Shown: positions 8,063-17,904, counted from the stretch's first letter. The stretch: DNA of 64,000 nucleotides from Fictibacillus phosphorivorans (GCF_007673525.1 NZ_VDZU01000001.1:2118177-2182176); one strand, 5' to 3'. The notes: generated by a model not told the origin, from the sequence alone. Translations and numbers: made by a program.

Positions 8063-8644
8063 TTATTGATCTAATGCTTCGTGATCTTCTTTTGAAGACG
8101 ATCGCACTAAATTTGTCACACCTGTAGCTTCTAAAGCTTTTGCGATAGAGATGGCAAACAATCCTGTAAACAATATAGAACCGATTATTCTAAATACGAT
8201 AAATAAAGTTAGGTTCCATGTTGAAAGATCTCCGATATATCCTTTGTAAAAGTCCATGATTAAAGATCCTGCACATGAACTGAACGCAGCGAGTGAGATG
8301 ACGAAAAGGTCAAACCGTTTATAACGAAATGCAAATAGGATAAATTCTGCAAACAATCCTTGAATGATTCCGTATAATAACACTTCAAGTCCAAATTCAG
8401 AACCCATTAAAAATTCTCCTGAAGAAGCAGCGATTTCAGCCAATAGGGCAACTCCAGGCTTTCGAATGATGAGGAACGCAACTGTTGCTGCCATGAACCA
8501 CATCCCATATATCAACTGATCGATGTGAAGGCCAAAAGGTTTTACGGCATAATATAGAGGTCCCCAAATCTTATATAAAATTCCAAATGCGATTGAAATT
8601 ACGATCGTTACAAGGATATCGGTTAACTTTAACCCTTTTTGCAT
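8063..8644 (-). CDS. ykoE: ECF transporter substrate-binding subunit (YkoE)
   Basis: 193-aa S-component with about six helices (KLTDILVTIVISIAFGILYKIWGPLYY at the N-terminus). Placement in a TPP-riboswitch operon beside ykoD, ykoC and tenA matches the known YkoE family that takes up hydroxymethylpyrimidine or related thiamine pieces. The ATG at 8644 lies one nucleotide after the tenA stop with GAAGGG just upstream; an in-frame TTG at 8662 would overlap tenA and has a poorer site. The ligand is inferred from family and regulation, not seen. Confidence 0.9.
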   Translation of the reverse strand: MQKGLKLTDILVTIVISIAFGILYKIWGPLYYAVKPFGLHIDQLIYGMWFMAATVAFLIIRKPGVALLAEIAASSGEFLMGSEFGLEVLLYGIIQGLFAEFILFAFRYKRFDLFVISLAAFSSCAGSLIMDFYKGYIGDLSTWNLTLFIVFRIIGSILFTGLFAISIAKALEATGVTNLVRSSSKEDHEALDQ

Positions 8645-8645
8645 G

Positions 8646-9350
8646 CTACCCTTCACTTCCAATCGGTGTTGTGGTCATGCTGAATGGAATTGGCCACTTT
8701 TCTAACGTATATGCCATTTCCCAAAAGGAATACTCATACTGACAACTGATCAAGAAATGTTGAATCATTTTGTTTTTTTCATATTCACTTGCTTTTTCAG
8801 CCAATTGATTCAATCGATCAATCTGTTCTTGTACAAGTTCTGAGAACCATTCTCCTCCATAGGCAGCGATCCACTCTTGATAGATCGGCTCTTGTGGAGT
8901 AGCCCCTTTGAACGTTTCACCAATCTCTTGATAGATCCAATAACATGGCAGAATGGCTGCGATAATTTCTCCTAAACTTCCAGACTCTGCTACACGATAT
9001 AGGTGAGATGTATAATTGTATGCAGTTGGGGCAGGTTCAAAGTTAGCTAGTTCTTCTTCTGTCACACCAAGCTGTTTCATAAATGTCTCATGAAGTCCTA
9101 ACTCCGCATCATTCGTACCTTGTGCATGCGCGGCCATCCTAGAAGTCGTATACAAATCTTCAGCTCTTGCCGCACCCATCGCTTGTATTCTTGCAAAATG
9201 AGATAGGTAATACGAATCTTGTAAAACATAGTACCTAAAGCGTTCTAAAGATAGGTCACCATCTGCAATTCCCTTCACAAATGGATGTTGAAGGTTCGCT
9301 TCCCAAATGGAAGCCGCTCTTTCTCGCAAGATATCAGTAAATGTGTTCAT
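8646..9350 (-). CDS. tenA: Thiaminase II (aminopyrimidine aminohydrolase) TenA
   Basis: 234-aa all-helical TenA enzyme that hydrolyses aminopyrimidine from degraded thiamine so that the pyrimidine is salvaged. The catalytic region ILPCYWIYQEIGE (Cys near residue 135) and the C-terminal SCQYEYSFWEMAY are clear. The ATG at 9350 is 6 nt downstream of AAGGAGG; a longer frame from 9386 would start inside the terminator of the riboswitch and is rejected. First gene of the operon with ykoE, ykoD and ykoC, so salvage and precursor import are made together. In B. subtilis the ykoFEDC operon carries YkoF in place of TenA. Confidence 0.95.
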   Translation of the reverse strand: MNTFTDILRERAASIWEANLQHPFVKGIADGDLSLERFRYYVLQDSYYLSHFARIQAMGAARAEDLYTTSRMAAHAQGTNDAELGLHETFMKQLGVTEEELANFEPAPTAYNYTSHLYRVAESGSLGEIIAAILPCYWIYQEIGETFKGATPQEPIYQEWIAAYGGEWFSELVQEQIDRLNQLAEKASEYEKNKMIQHFLISCQYEYSFWEMAYTLEKWPIPFSMTTTPIGSEG

Positions 9351-9374
9351 ATGAATCCTCCTTGTTTTATCCAA

Positions 9375-9406
9375 CAAAAAAACCACTCTCAGCTTAGAAA
9401 GTGGTT
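9375..9406 (-). terminator. Riboswitch expression-platform terminator
   Basis: Stem AACCACT / AGTGGTT with a 12-nt loop followed by T7 on the minus strand, between the TPP aptamer and tenA. Its AACCACT arm can also pair with the AGTGGT at the 3' side of aptamer stem P1, giving the usual switch between antitermination and termination. Confidence 0.88.
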
Positions 9407-9440
9407 GTATATGGAGAATTCAAGATAGGAATAAATACTC

Positions 9441-9540
9441 CGCAACACCACTTCCCTACGCTGGTATAATCCAGATCAGGTTCTAAGAGTCTCAAAGTTT
9501 CACTTTGATCTCAGCCTTATAAAAGGCACCCCTAGTGGTT
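9441..9540 (-). promoter_or_regulatory. TPP riboswitch (THI element)
   Basis: The minus strand carries the THI-box core: GGGGTGCC ... GGCTGAGA ... ACCTGATCTGGATTATACC followed by CAGCGTAGGGAAGTGG, with P1 closed by ACCAC/GTGGT. Binding of thiamine pyrophosphate is expected to stop transcription at the terminator just downstream. It controls tenA-ykoEDC. Confidence 0.95.
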
Positions 9541-9569
9541 AGTTTTTATGTAGTTGGTTTCTGTCTTAA

Positions 9570-9597
9570 ATGATAGCAGTCTCTTTTAGATTGTCAA
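9570..9597 (-). promoter_or_regulatory. SigmaA-type promoter for the thiamine operon
   Basis: TTGACA, 16-nt spacer, TATCAT on the minus strand; the start of transcription would fall some 20 nt upstream of the TPP aptamer. Confidence 0.7.
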
Positions 9598-9635
9598 TAC
9601 TGTTTTTATGAAGCACAAATATTGAATGGCACAAT

Positions 9636-9670
9636 AAAAGGGTAAAACCTTCGTTTGGTTTTACCCTTTT
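9636..9670 (-). terminator. Terminator after ppaC
   Basis: Perfect 14-bp stem AAAAGGGTAAAACC / GGTTTTACCCTTTT with a 7-nt loop. Near-symmetric, so it may work in both directions; it isolates ppaC from the thiamine operon promoter. Confidence 0.88.
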
Positions 9671-9680
9671 GGCACTTATT

Positions 9681-10610
9681 TTACTTACTCATTGCTTCTG
9701 TTAATACAGGTACGATTTGTTTTTTACGAGAAACAACACCTTTAAGAACAGCTGTATTGTTCTCTAATTTAACGTTATATGCTTCTTCGACAGATTGTGA
9801 ACTCTTACCAAGAGCTAGAGCTGTTGAATCATTTGTTAAGATATCTGTTACAACAAACATGAACAGGTCCAGACCTTTGTCAGCAATAACTTTAGTAATG
9901 GCTGATTCTAATTCTTCTTGATGTTTCATTACATCGCTAGCATCCACGGTATTCACTTGAGCAACTTCAATTTTGCTTTCACCGATGTTAAATTCTTTCG
10001 CATCAAGTGAGATTAACTCTTCAACAGATTTATCACTTAGGTCTGCACCTGCTTTTAGCATTTCTAAACCGTACTTTTCCGCATCTACTCCTGCAATTTC
10101 AGCAAGTTCGCGTGCTGCAGCAACATCTTCTTCTGTGCAAGTAGGTGATTTGAACAACAAAGAATCAGAAATAATCGCAGAAAGCATAAGTCCTGCAATA
10201 TTTTTCTCTACTTGAACACCGTTCTCTTTGTACATCTTGTTCAAGATTGTAGCTGTACAGCCAACAGGCTCTGCACGATAGTATAACGGATCGCTTGTTT
10301 CAAAGTTCGCGATGCGATGATGATCAATAACTTCTAATACTCTTACTTTTTCAATATCATTTGCACTTTGTTGACGTTCATTATGGTCAACTAAGATTAC
10401 TGCGTTTGCTTCAGCAGAGACATGTTCAACAAGTCGAGGAAGCTCAGCATTGAAATAATCTAATGCATATTGTGTTTCACCGTTAATTTCACCTAGGCGA
10501 ATAGCTTCTACATTTTGTCCTAATTTAGATTTTAAGTCAGCGTAAACGAGTGCTGATGTAATCGTGTCAGTATCTGGATTTTTGTGTCCAAAAATAAGTA
10601 CTTTTTCCAT
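9681..10610 (-). CDS. ppaC: Manganese-dependent inorganic pyrophosphatase (family II)
   Basis: 309-aa cytosolic DHH-superfamily enzyme that hydrolyses pyrophosphate and pulls biosynthetic reactions forward. Metal-binding motifs are complete: [10 protein letters not shown] at residues 8-17, VDHNE near 75, VIDHHRI near 95, and the C-terminal substrate motif SRKKQ near 295. Length is the family norm. RBS AAGGAGT precedes the ATG. Monocistronic with its own terminator; the 105-bp gap to gltD holds only its promoter region. Confidence 0.97.
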   Translation of the reverse strand: MEKVLIFGHKNPDTDTITSALVYADLKSKLGQNVEAIRLGEINGETQYALDYFNAELPRLVEHVSAEANAVILVDHNERQQSANDIEKVRVLEVIDHHRIANFETSDPLYYRAEPVGCTATILNKMYKENGVQVEKNIAGLMLSAIISDSLLFKSPTCTEEDVAAARELAEIAGVDAEKYGLEMLKAGADLSDKSVEELISLDAKEFNIGESKIEVAQVNTVDASDVMKHQEELESAITKVIADKGLDLFMFVVTDILTNDSTALALGKSSQSVEEAYNVKLENNTAVLKGVVSRKKQIVPVLTEAMSK

Positions 10611-10715
10611 GCGTCTACTCCTTATAAATGAAAAATTATGTTTTACCTAAGCCTTATTTTATCATAGATAAAAAGCTTATGGCTTTTGGAGTTTATTGTA
10701 GCATGGAAAAAAGTA

Positions 10716-12194
10716 TTAAGGCAAAACCGTACTGCCCATCAACGATAGATCAACTTGACGTGCACAATCACGACCTTCTTGAATTGCCCAAACGATTAAA
10801 CTTTGACCTCGTCTAGAGTCACCGGCTGCAAATACCCCATCTACATTTGTACGATAGTCACCATGTTTCGCACTAACTTTATTTTTATTAACTTCTACAC
10901 CAAATTCTTTTAAGACTGGCATTTCTGTACCTTCAAAACCGATCGCAACAAAAACAAGATCTGCTGGCCAAACCTTCTCTGATCCCGGGATTTCTTCAAA
11001 AACCATATTTCCAGCACCATCTGACGTACGTTTCATTTGAATCGTATGAAGTTCTTTTAATCGACCATTATGATCTGATACGATTTTTTTCGTTTGTACA
11101 GAGTACTCTCTTGGATCATGTCCGTATTGAGCAGTCGCTTCTTCATATGCATAATCCATTGTAAAAATATTAGGTTGCTCAGGCCACATGTTTGCATCAC
11201 TGCGTACATCAGGAAGTTTAGGATGTTTGCCAAATTGAACGACACTCTTACACTTTTGCCTTAGAGCTGTAGCCACACAGTCAGCACCAGTGTCGCCTCC
11301 ACCTATTACGATGACATTCTTACCTTCTGCATCAATAAGTGGTTCAGAAAATTCAATGTTCAATAATCTTTTTGTTGCCTGAGTTAGATAGTTCAAAGCA
11401 AAATGAACACCTTCAGCTTCTCTTCCAGGAAGAGTCAAATCTCTTTGTTTCTGTGCTCCTGTACATAGAATGATTGAATCAAATTCATTTTTAAGTTCTT
11501 CAGAAGTAATATCTTTTCCTACCTCTGTGTTAAGGATAAAATCAATGCCCTCTTGTCTTAATAACTTGATTCTTCTTTCCACTACATCCTTATCTAATTT
11601 CATGTTAGGAATTCCATACGTTAACAATCCGCCAGCTTTGTCTGCTCTTTCATAAACTGTAACAGAATGACCCGCTTGGTTCAGCTGATCTGCTGCTGCA
11701 AGCCCGGCTGGTCCTGATCCAACGATTGCGACCTTTTTTCCTGTTCTTTTATCTGGAATTCTAGGGTGAATCCAGCCGTTTTCAAAACCTTTATCAATGA
11801 TTGCTTTTTCAATGTTCTTTATCGTAACAGCAGGACCAGCTAACTCAACTGTACATGAACCTTCACAAGGAGCCGGACAAACTCTACCAGTAAATTCAGG
11901 AAAATTATTTGTTTTTAATAGACGATCAAGAGCTTCTTTCCATTTCCCTCTATAAACAAGATCATTCCACTCTGGAATGAGGTTATTAATGGGACAGCCA
12001 GCCGCAGCCCCATTAATCTCTATACCAATATGACAAAAAGGTGTTCCACAATCCATACATCTAGCGCCTTGTCTTTTTAACATATCTTCAGGTTGTTTTT
12101 CCGTATATTCTTTCCAATCTTTAAGACGTTGGAGAGGCTTTCTCTCTATCGTTTCTTCTCTTGGGTATTCCAAAAATCCGGTTGGTTTGCCCAT
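10716..12194 (-). CDS. gltD: Glutamate synthase small (beta) subunit
   Basis: 492-aa NADPH-dependent subunit of GOGAT (B. subtilis name gltB). N-terminal cysteine cluster CMDCGTPFCHIG...CPINNLIPEW for two 4Fe-4S centres, a further CPAPCEGSC, FAD-binding VAIVGSGPAGLAAADQL near residue 150 and NADPH-binding VIVIGGGDTGADCVA near 290. It passes electrons from NADPH to the FMN of GltA so that glutamine plus 2-oxoglutarate yields two glutamates. It follows gltA by 24 nt with GAGAGGAGAG as RBS, so both are one transcript. Confidence 0.97.
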   Translation of the reverse strand: MGKPTGFLEYPREETIERKPLQRLKDWKEYTEKQPEDMLKRQGARCMDCGTPFCHIGIEINGAAAGCPINNLIPEWNDLVYRGKWKEALDRLLKTNNFPEFTGRVCPAPCEGSCTVELAGPAVTIKNIEKAIIDKGFENGWIHPRIPDKRTGKKVAIVGSGPAGLAAADQLNQAGHSVTVYERADKAGGLLTYGIPNMKLDKDVVERRIKLLRQEGIDFILNTEVGKDITSEELKNEFDSIILCTGAQKQRDLTLPGREAEGVHFALNYLTQATKRLLNIEFSEPLIDAEGKNVIVIGGGDTGADCVATALRQKCKSVVQFGKHPKLPDVRSDANMWPEQPNIFTMDYAYEEATAQYGHDPREYSVQTKKIVSDHNGRLKELHTIQMKRTSDGAGNMVFEEIPGSEKVWPADLVFVAIGFEGTEMPVLKEFGVEVNKNKVSAKHGDYRTNVDGVFAAGDSRRGQSLIVWAIQEGRDCARQVDLSLMGSTVLP

Positions 12195-12218
12195 TTAAAT
12201 CTCTCCTCTCATCTCAAT

Positions 12219-15200
12219 TTATTTCAGAATTAATTTTGTTGGTCCGGGTCTACCACTTGCTTTCGCTGAGCTTGATCCAGCTTCAAAAGCATTCATGATC
12301 GCTTCATCTTCTGTATACCCCGCTTTTTTCTCTTCTTCTATTTTCTTAATCATTTCTTTATAGTCATGTGGGATGACTTTCACAAAATGTGACTGTTCTA
12401 ATTTCCAATTTTGCAGAATAGTAGAGGCTTTTTTACTCTGAGTGTATGAAAAATGATTAATAATCATCTGCTTAACCGTTTCTGTTTCTTCAGAATCCAG
12501 TAATCTCTCAAACTCAATACCTTCTTTGTTGCATAACTGTTTTAATAAAAGTGGCTGATGCGTGTAGATATAGGCGATTCCTCCACTCATACCTGCACCA
12601 AAGTTCTTTCCAGTATCACCTAAAACAACTACTCGACCACCTGTCATATATTCACAGCCATGATCTCCGATTCCTTCGACAACGATGTTAGCTCCACTGT
12701 TTCTAACTGCGAATCTTTCACCAGCTAAGCCGTTAATGTATGCTTCGCCACTCGTTGCGCCATAAAAAGCAACATTACCCAGAATGACATTGTCATCAGC
12801 CAAATATTCTGCTGATTTAGGAGGTGCGACAATTAATTTACCCCCTGATAATCCTTTTCCAAAATAGTCATTGCTGTCTCCGTTCAAATAAAGCGTCATG
12901 CCACGTGGCACGAATGCTCCAAAACTTTGTCCAGCAGACCCAGAAAAGTTAAGAGTTACGGTATCTTCAGAAAGACCTTCTTCTCCAAATCGTTTCGTTA
13001 TTTCACTACCAGCAATTGTACCTGCTACACGATTCGTATTTTTAATCGGTAGGTTGAGTGAAACAGTCTTCTTCATTTCTAAAGCTGCCTTTAGCTTCGG
13101 TAAAATCTCATTCATATCGAGTGATTGATCGATCTTATGATTTTGAGAAGTCTGTTTCGTACGAATTCCGTCTGCTTGATAAAGGAGCTTAGATAAGTCG
13201 AGATGCTTCGCTTTCCAGTGTTTTTTTGCACGGTCACCAACTGTTAAAACGTCAGTGCGCCCGACCATTTCTTCCATCGTACGGAAACCGAGTTCAGCCA
13301 TAATCTCACGAATTTCTTCAGCCACAAATCTCATATAGTTGACCACATGATCAGGGTCACCCATATATTTTTTTCTTAATTCAGGATTCTGTGTAGCTAC
13401 ACCGACAGGACATGTATCAAGATGACAAGCACGCATCATGACACAACCTAATACAACGAGAGGCGCTGTAGCAAAACCATATTCCTCAGCGCCTAACAAT
13501 GCAGCAAGCACAACATCTTTTCCTGTCATCAGCTTTCCGTCTGTCTCAAGTGTTACACGTTCACGAAGACCATTAAGCATCAACGTTTGATGGGTTTCTG
13601 CAAGTCCTAACTCCCATGGAAGACCAGTATGCTTGATACTTGTTTTTGGAGAAGCTCCTGTACCTCCGTCATAACCACTGATTACGATTACATCAGCTGC
13701 ACCTTTTGCAACACCTGCAGCAATCGTACCAACACCGGATTTCGCAACAAGCTTAACGCTAATTCTTGCTTCACGGTTTGCGTTCTTCAGATCATGAATA
13801 AGTTGTGCCATATCTTCAATCGAGTAAATATCATGATGTGGTGGAGGGGAGATCAATCCTACCCCAGGAGTTGATCCACGAACATCTGCTACCCAAGGAT
13901 AAACCTTGTTACCAGGCAACTGCCCGCCTTCACCTGGTTTAGCTCCTTGTGCCATCTTGATCTGCAGTTCATCTGCATTTACAAGATAGTGGCTTTTTAC
14001 ACCGAATCTACCTGAAGCTACTTGTTTGATACTGCTTCTCCGGTTATTGCCAAGTTTATCAGGGATAAAACGAGCTGGATCTTCTCCGCCTTCACCACTA
14101 TTGCTCTTTCCACCTAAACGGTTCATCGCGATAGCAAGAGATTCATGTGCTTCTTGACTAAGAGAGCCAAAAGACATCGCGCCTGTTTTGAAGCGCTTTA
14201 CAATCTCTTCTACAGGTTCAACTTCATGGAGTGGTATAGACGTTGTTTCAGGCGCAAACGAGAATAAGTTTCTTAAAAAAGTTGTTCTCTCGTCATCAGC
14301 CAGTTTTGAGAACGTTTTAAACAGTGAATAATCATTCTTACGGCAAGCCCATTGAAGGGTATGGATTGTTTTAGGATTAAAAGCATGGTGTTCACCAGTA
14401 TTTCTCCATTGAAAATCACTTCCTGAATCCAAAGTATCATCGATGGTCTCTTTAAAGCCTTGTTGATGTCTTAGAGTAGCCTCTTTTTCGATCTCAGCTA
14501 AGGTGATTCCATCAATTTGAGAAGAAGTAGCTGGGAAATAAGAATCGATCACTTCTTTTCCGATTCCGACTGCTTCAAAGATTTGAGCACCTCGATAACT
14601 CTGAACCGTTGAAATACCCATTTTTGACATCACTTTAACGATGCCATCTGTTATTCCTTGTTTATAGGTTCTGATGGTCTCAGATAAAGAAAGTTTGATG
14701 TGTTGATCTTGAATCGCTTCTTCAAAGGTTTTATAAGTTAAATAGGGATAGACAGCATCTGCGCCATATCCAATGAGCGCTGCAAAATGATGAACTTCTC
14801 TAACTTCACCTGATTCAACGATCAAACTTACTTTTGTGCGGAGTCCTTCTTTTATAAGATGATGATGCAGAGAACTTACAGCAAGTAAGACAGGAATAGG
14901 AATAGAAGATTTATTCATTTCTCTGTCTGACAAAACTAATAACGTTGCTCCATCTTGAATGGCTTCTGCCGCATTTTTAAATAGAGATTGCAATCCGATT
15001 TCTAAATCTTCCGAAAATAAAGTTTGCAGAACAGCCGTTTTAAATTCATAAATCATGTTATCTGTTATTTGATTAAACTCATTCGATGTTAACACAGGAG
15101 AGTTCAATTGAATTCTCTTCGCATTCTGTGGCCCAGGATGCAGAAGATTTCCTTCAGCTCCGAGCAGCGTCATCGTAGAAGTAACAATCTTCTCCCGAAT

Positions 15201-16775
15201 AGCATCGATCGGTGGATTCGTAACTTGGGCAAATAGCTGCTTAAAATAATTAAATAGGGACTGCGGGTTATCAGATAAAACCGCTAAAGGTGTATCGTTC
15301 CCCATTGACCCGATTGGATCTTTCCCTTCTGTAATGACAGGAATCAAATATTTATGAATATCTTCATACGTATAGCCGAATGCTCTTTGTTTACTTCTTA
15401 CATTTTCTATATTGATTTCTGGCTCTTCGCCATTTTCATCCAAGTGATGCAGTCCATTCGTCAGCCATAATTCGTAGGGTTCTTTACTAGCCATTTCTGT
15501 TTTGATCTCATTGTCTGTAATTATTCTTCCTTCTTCTAAATCGATAAGAAGCATTCTTCCTGGACTTAACCGCTCTTTATATAGAACATTCTCTTCTTCA
15601 ACTTCAATAACTCCTACCTCAGAAGAGAAGATAATGTAATCATCCTTCGTTACATAATATCTCGCCGGCCGGAGACCATTTCGATCGAGTATGGCTCCAA
15701 TTTGCTTTCCGTCTGTGAAAGAGATAGCAGTTGGCCCATCCCATGGCTCCATCAGGCAACTATGATACTCGTAAAATGCTTTTCTCTCTTCTTCTAGATG
15801 AGGATTCTCACTCCATGGTTCTGGAATTAGCATCATAGCTGTATGGGAAGGCTTTCTCCCTGCCAGTACAAAAAATTCAAAGGCTTGATCAAGGATAGAA
15901 GAATCACTGCCATCGGCATCAAGAATAGGAAGCAGCTTTCCAATATCATCTCCGAATGCTTCAGAAACAAATTGCTTCTCACGTGCCTTCATCCAGTTCA
16001 TGTTTCCTTGTAAAGTATTAATTTCTCCGTTATGAATAATGTATCGGTTTGGATGTGCTCGTTCCCACGTTGGAAACGTATTTGTGCTAAAACGGGAATG
16101 CACTAAAGCGAATGGAGACACGAAATCAGTATCTTGTAGATCAGAATAGAAGGCATCCACCTGTTCTGGTGTTAACAGACCTTTGTATACGATCGTTTGT
16201 GATGATAGACTAGCAAAATACGTTTGAAGTCCGTGTTCTCTTGCCCAGTGCTCTGCTTGCTTTCTGATTACAAATAGTTTTCTTTCAAAAGCTAGGTTCT
16301 CTGAAATCGTTTCGTTGCATGCAATAAAAACTTGTTTAATTAAAGGACAAGTTTCTTGAGCCTTTTTCCCGATTGTTGTTACGTTGACGGGTACCGTTCT
16401 CCAGCCTAATAGTTGTTGTCCTTCGAGTTTAATAAATTGATTAATTTGATTTTCTAACTTCTGTTGAGCTCCCGTATCATTGGGAAAGAAGATCATTCCT
16501 ACCCCGTACCGTCCTTTTTCAGGCAGTTCAAAATCTGTGACTTTTTTAAAGAAATCATGCGGTATCTTTGTCATTAAGCCTGCTCCATCCCCCGTCAAAG
16601 GATCACTTCCTTGTCCTCCCCGGTGATCAAGCTGGCATAGCATATGAAGTCCTTTTTCAACAATCTCATGGGTAGCATGCCCTTTCAAATGAGCATATAG
16701 ACCAATGCCACAAGCGTCATGTTCATTCTTAGGATTATATAAACCTTGTGGTTCTGGAAATTGACTAAAGGTCAT
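12219..16775 (-). CDS. gltA: Glutamate synthase large (alpha) subunit
   Basis: 1518 aa, the normal size. The class-II glutaminase domain begins at Cys22 (EHDACGIGLYAHLKG), so a short propeptide must be removed. The central and FMN domains follow (GEGGEDPARF, SGYDGGTGASP, then the 3Fe-4S motif CVMMRACHLDTCPVG), and a C-terminal glycine-rich beta-helix (GGRVVVLGDTGKNFGAGMSGG). The start at 16775 is set by AAGGGGGAG just upstream and by the family N-terminus; a frame from 16859 would add 28 unrelated residues. Divergent from gltC and expected to be activated by it. Confidence 0.97.
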   Translation of the reverse strand: MTFSQFPEPQGLYNPKNEHDACGIGLYAHLKGHATHEIVEKGLHMLCQLDHRGGQGSDPLTGDGAGLMTKIPHDFFKKVTDFELPEKGRYGVGMIFFPNDTGAQQKLENQINQFIKLEGQQLLGWRTVPVNVTTIGKKAQETCPLIKQVFIACNETISENLAFERKLFVIRKQAEHWAREHGLQTYFASLSSQTIVYKGLLTPEQVDAFYSDLQDTDFVSPFALVHSRFSTNTFPTWERAHPNRYIIHNGEINTLQGNMNWMKAREKQFVSEAFGDDIGKLLPILDADGSDSSILDQAFEFFVLAGRKPSHTAMMLIPEPWSENPHLEEERKAFYEYHSCLMEPWDGPTAISFTDGKQIGAILDRNGLRPARYYVTKDDYIIFSSEVGVIEVEEENVLYKERLSPGRMLLIDLEEGRIITDNEIKTEMASKEPYELWLTNGLHHLDENGEEPEINIENVRSKQRAFGYTYEDIHKYLIPVITEGKDPIGSMGNDTPLAVLSDNPQSLFNYFKQLFAQVTNPPIDAIREKIVTSTMTLLGAEGNLLHPGPQNAKRIQLNSPVLTSNEFNQITDNMIYEFKTAVLQTLFSEDLEIGLQSLFKNAAEAIQDGATLLVLSDREMNKSSIPIPVLLAVSSLHHHLIKEGLRTKVSLIVESGEVREVHHFAALIGYGADAVYPYLTYKTFEEAIQDQHIKLSLSETIRTYKQGITDGIVKVMSKMGISTVQSYRGAQIFEAVGIGKEVIDSYFPATSSQIDGITLAEIEKEATLRHQQGFKETIDDTLDSGSDFQWRNTGEHHAFNPKTIHTLQWACRKNDYSLFKTFSKLADDERTTFLRNLFSFAPETTSIPLHEVEPVEEIVKRFKTGAMSFGSLSQEAHESLAIAMNRLGGKSNSGEGGEDPARFIPDKLGNNRRSSIKQVASGRFGVKSHYLVNADELQIKMAQGAKPGEGGQLPGNKVYPWVADVRGSTPGVGLISPPPHHDIYSIEDMAQLIHDLKNANREARISVKLVAKSGVGTIAAGVAKGAADVIVISGYDGGTGASPKTSIKHTGLPWELGLAETHQTLMLNGLRERVTLETDGKLMTGKDVVLAALLGAEEYGFATAPLVVLGCVMMRACHLDTCPVGVATQNPELRKKYMGDPDHVVNYMRFVAEEIREIMAELGFRTMEEMVGRTDVLTVGDRAKKHWKAKHLDLSKLLYQADGIRTKQTSQNHKIDQSLDMNEILPKLKAALEMKKTVSLNLPIKNTNRVAGTIAGSEITKRFGEEGLSEDTVTLNFSGSAGQSFGAFVPRGMTLYLNGDSNDYFGKGLSGGKLIVAPPKSAEYLADDNVILGNVAFYGATSGEAYINGLAGERFAVRNSGANIVVEGIGDHGCEYMTGGRVVVLGDTGKNFGAGMSGGIAYIYTHQPLLLKQLCNKEGIEFERLLDSEETETVKQMIINHFSYTQSKKASTILQNWKLEQSHFVKVIPHDYKEMIKKIEEEKKAGYTEDEAIMNAFEAGSSSAKASGRPGPTKLILK

Positions 16776-16857
16776 TTTGAACTCCCCCTTAAGTTTATCA
16801 ACTTTAAATATTCGAAACTTTCTTTCATTTAGTTTAGGTTTTATAATTAATCGAAAC

Positions 16858-16894
16858 AATATATAATTTAGATTAAAACGATCTCAAATTGAGA
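16858..16894. promoter_or_regulatory. gltA/gltC back-to-back promoters and GltC operator
   Basis: A perfect 13-bp dyad TCTCAAATTGAGA at 16882-16894 lies 21 nt before gltC and overlaps the likely gltA -35 (TTGAGA, minus strand); the gltA -10 TATATT is 18 nt on (16858-16863). A plus-strand TATAAT at 16862-16867 is the probable gltC -10, so the two promoters overlap. This layout fits the B. subtilis scheme where GltC binds dyads between the genes, represses itself and activates gltAB. Promoter boxes are inferred by match only. Confidence 0.6.
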
Positions 16895-16914
16895 ATGATT
16901 GGTTGTGACAACGC

Positions 16915-17817
16915 ATGGAATTCAGACAATTACAGTATTTTATTGAAGTTGCAGAACGAGAACATGTTTCGGAAGCAGCAATTGCTTTGCATGTTGCACA
17001 ATCTGCAGTCAGTCGTCAGGTTGCAAACTTAGAAGCTGAACTTGGCGTAGAGTTGTTTGAAAGAGAAGGTCGTAATATTAAGCTTTCTCCTGTTGGTAAA
17101 CTGTTCTTGATACACGCAAAAACAGCTATGAAAGCGATCGAACATGCAAAAAAGCAGATTGATGAATATTTAGATCCTGAAAGAGGAACAATCAAGATTG
17201 GATTTCCTACAAGTCTTGCAGGACATCTTTTGCCAACTGTTGTATCAGCTTTTAAACGCGAACATCCGAATATTGCCTTTCACTTAAGACAGGGTTCTTA
17301 TCGATTTCTTACAGAAAGCGTTAAGAGTGGAGATATTGATCTAGCTTTTTTAGGACCTGTCCCTACAAATGATCCTGATTTAGAAGGACATATCCTTTTT
17401 ACTGAAAAAATTTCTGCACTATTACCTGAACAGCATCATCTAGCAGAGAAAAGAAGTTTATTATTAAGTGATTTACGAAATGATGAATTCGTTCTATTTC
17501 CGGATGGGTATATTTTACGAGATGTAGTAGTAAATGCTTGTAAAGAGTCAGGCTTCGTTCCTAAGATTGCATGTGAAGGTGAAGATCTAGATGCGATAAA
17601 AGGGCTAGTTACTGCTAGTATGGGTGTTACCCTATTACCCGATAGTTCCTTTTATGAAACGAAGCCACGGTTTACAGTGAAAATACCGATCGAGATCCCT
17701 GATGTTAAGCGCACGGTAGGAATCATCACCCCTAGGAGTCGTGAACTAGCACCTGCTGAACAAGTCTTCTTTGAATTTGTGATTAAGTTCTTCTCAGTTT
17801 TGGAGCAATATCAGTAA
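16915..17817 (+). CDS. gltC: LysR-family regulator of glutamate synthase, GltC
   Basis: 300-aa LysR-type regulator: winged helix-turn-helix at residues 1-60 (MEFRQLQYFIEVAEREHVSEAA, LHVAQSAVSRQV) and a two-lobe effector domain from about residue 90. Divergence from gltA and the dyad between them identify it as GltC, which responds to 2-oxoglutarate and glutamate to control gltAB. The Shine-Dalgarno is weak (GGTTGTGAC), which is common for autorepressed LysR genes. It ends at a strong bidirectional terminator. Confidence 0.93.
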   Translation: MEFRQLQYFIEVAEREHVSEAAIALHVAQSAVSRQVANLEAELGVELFEREGRNIKLSPVGKLFLIHAKTAMKAIEHAKKQIDEYLDPERGTIKIGFPTSLAGHLLPTVVSAFKREHPNIAFHLRQGSYRFLTESVKSGDIDLAFLGPVPTNDPDLEGHILFTEKISALLPEQHHLAEKRSLLLSDLRNDEFVLFPDGYILRDVVVNACKESGFVPKIACEGEDLDAIKGLVTASMGVTLLPDSSFYETKPRFTVKIPIEIPDVKRTVGIITPRSRELAPAEQVFFEFVIKFFSVLEQYQ

Positions 17818-17852
17818 TTTTCTGTTACTTAAAGATGTTGAATAATGAACAG

Positions 17853-17887
17853 AAAAAAGCTTGGCAATTTTTTTGCCAAGCTTTTTT
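17853..17887. terminator. Bidirectional terminator between gltC and the OFA transporter
   Basis: 15-bp stem AAAAAAGCTTGGCAA / TTGCCAAGCTTTTTT with T-tracts on both strands between convergent genes. Confidence 0.93.
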
Positions 17888-17904
17888 ATCTTAGTCAATT
17901 ACTT

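Noticed and set aside
9351..9386. Longer N-terminus for TenA
   Set aside because: It lies inside the riboswitch terminator; AAGGAGG before 9350 sets the start.
16776..16859. Longer N-terminus for GltA
   Set aside because: The catalytic Cys must lie just after a short propeptide; the strong RBS before 16775 and family N-termini agree on the shorter form.
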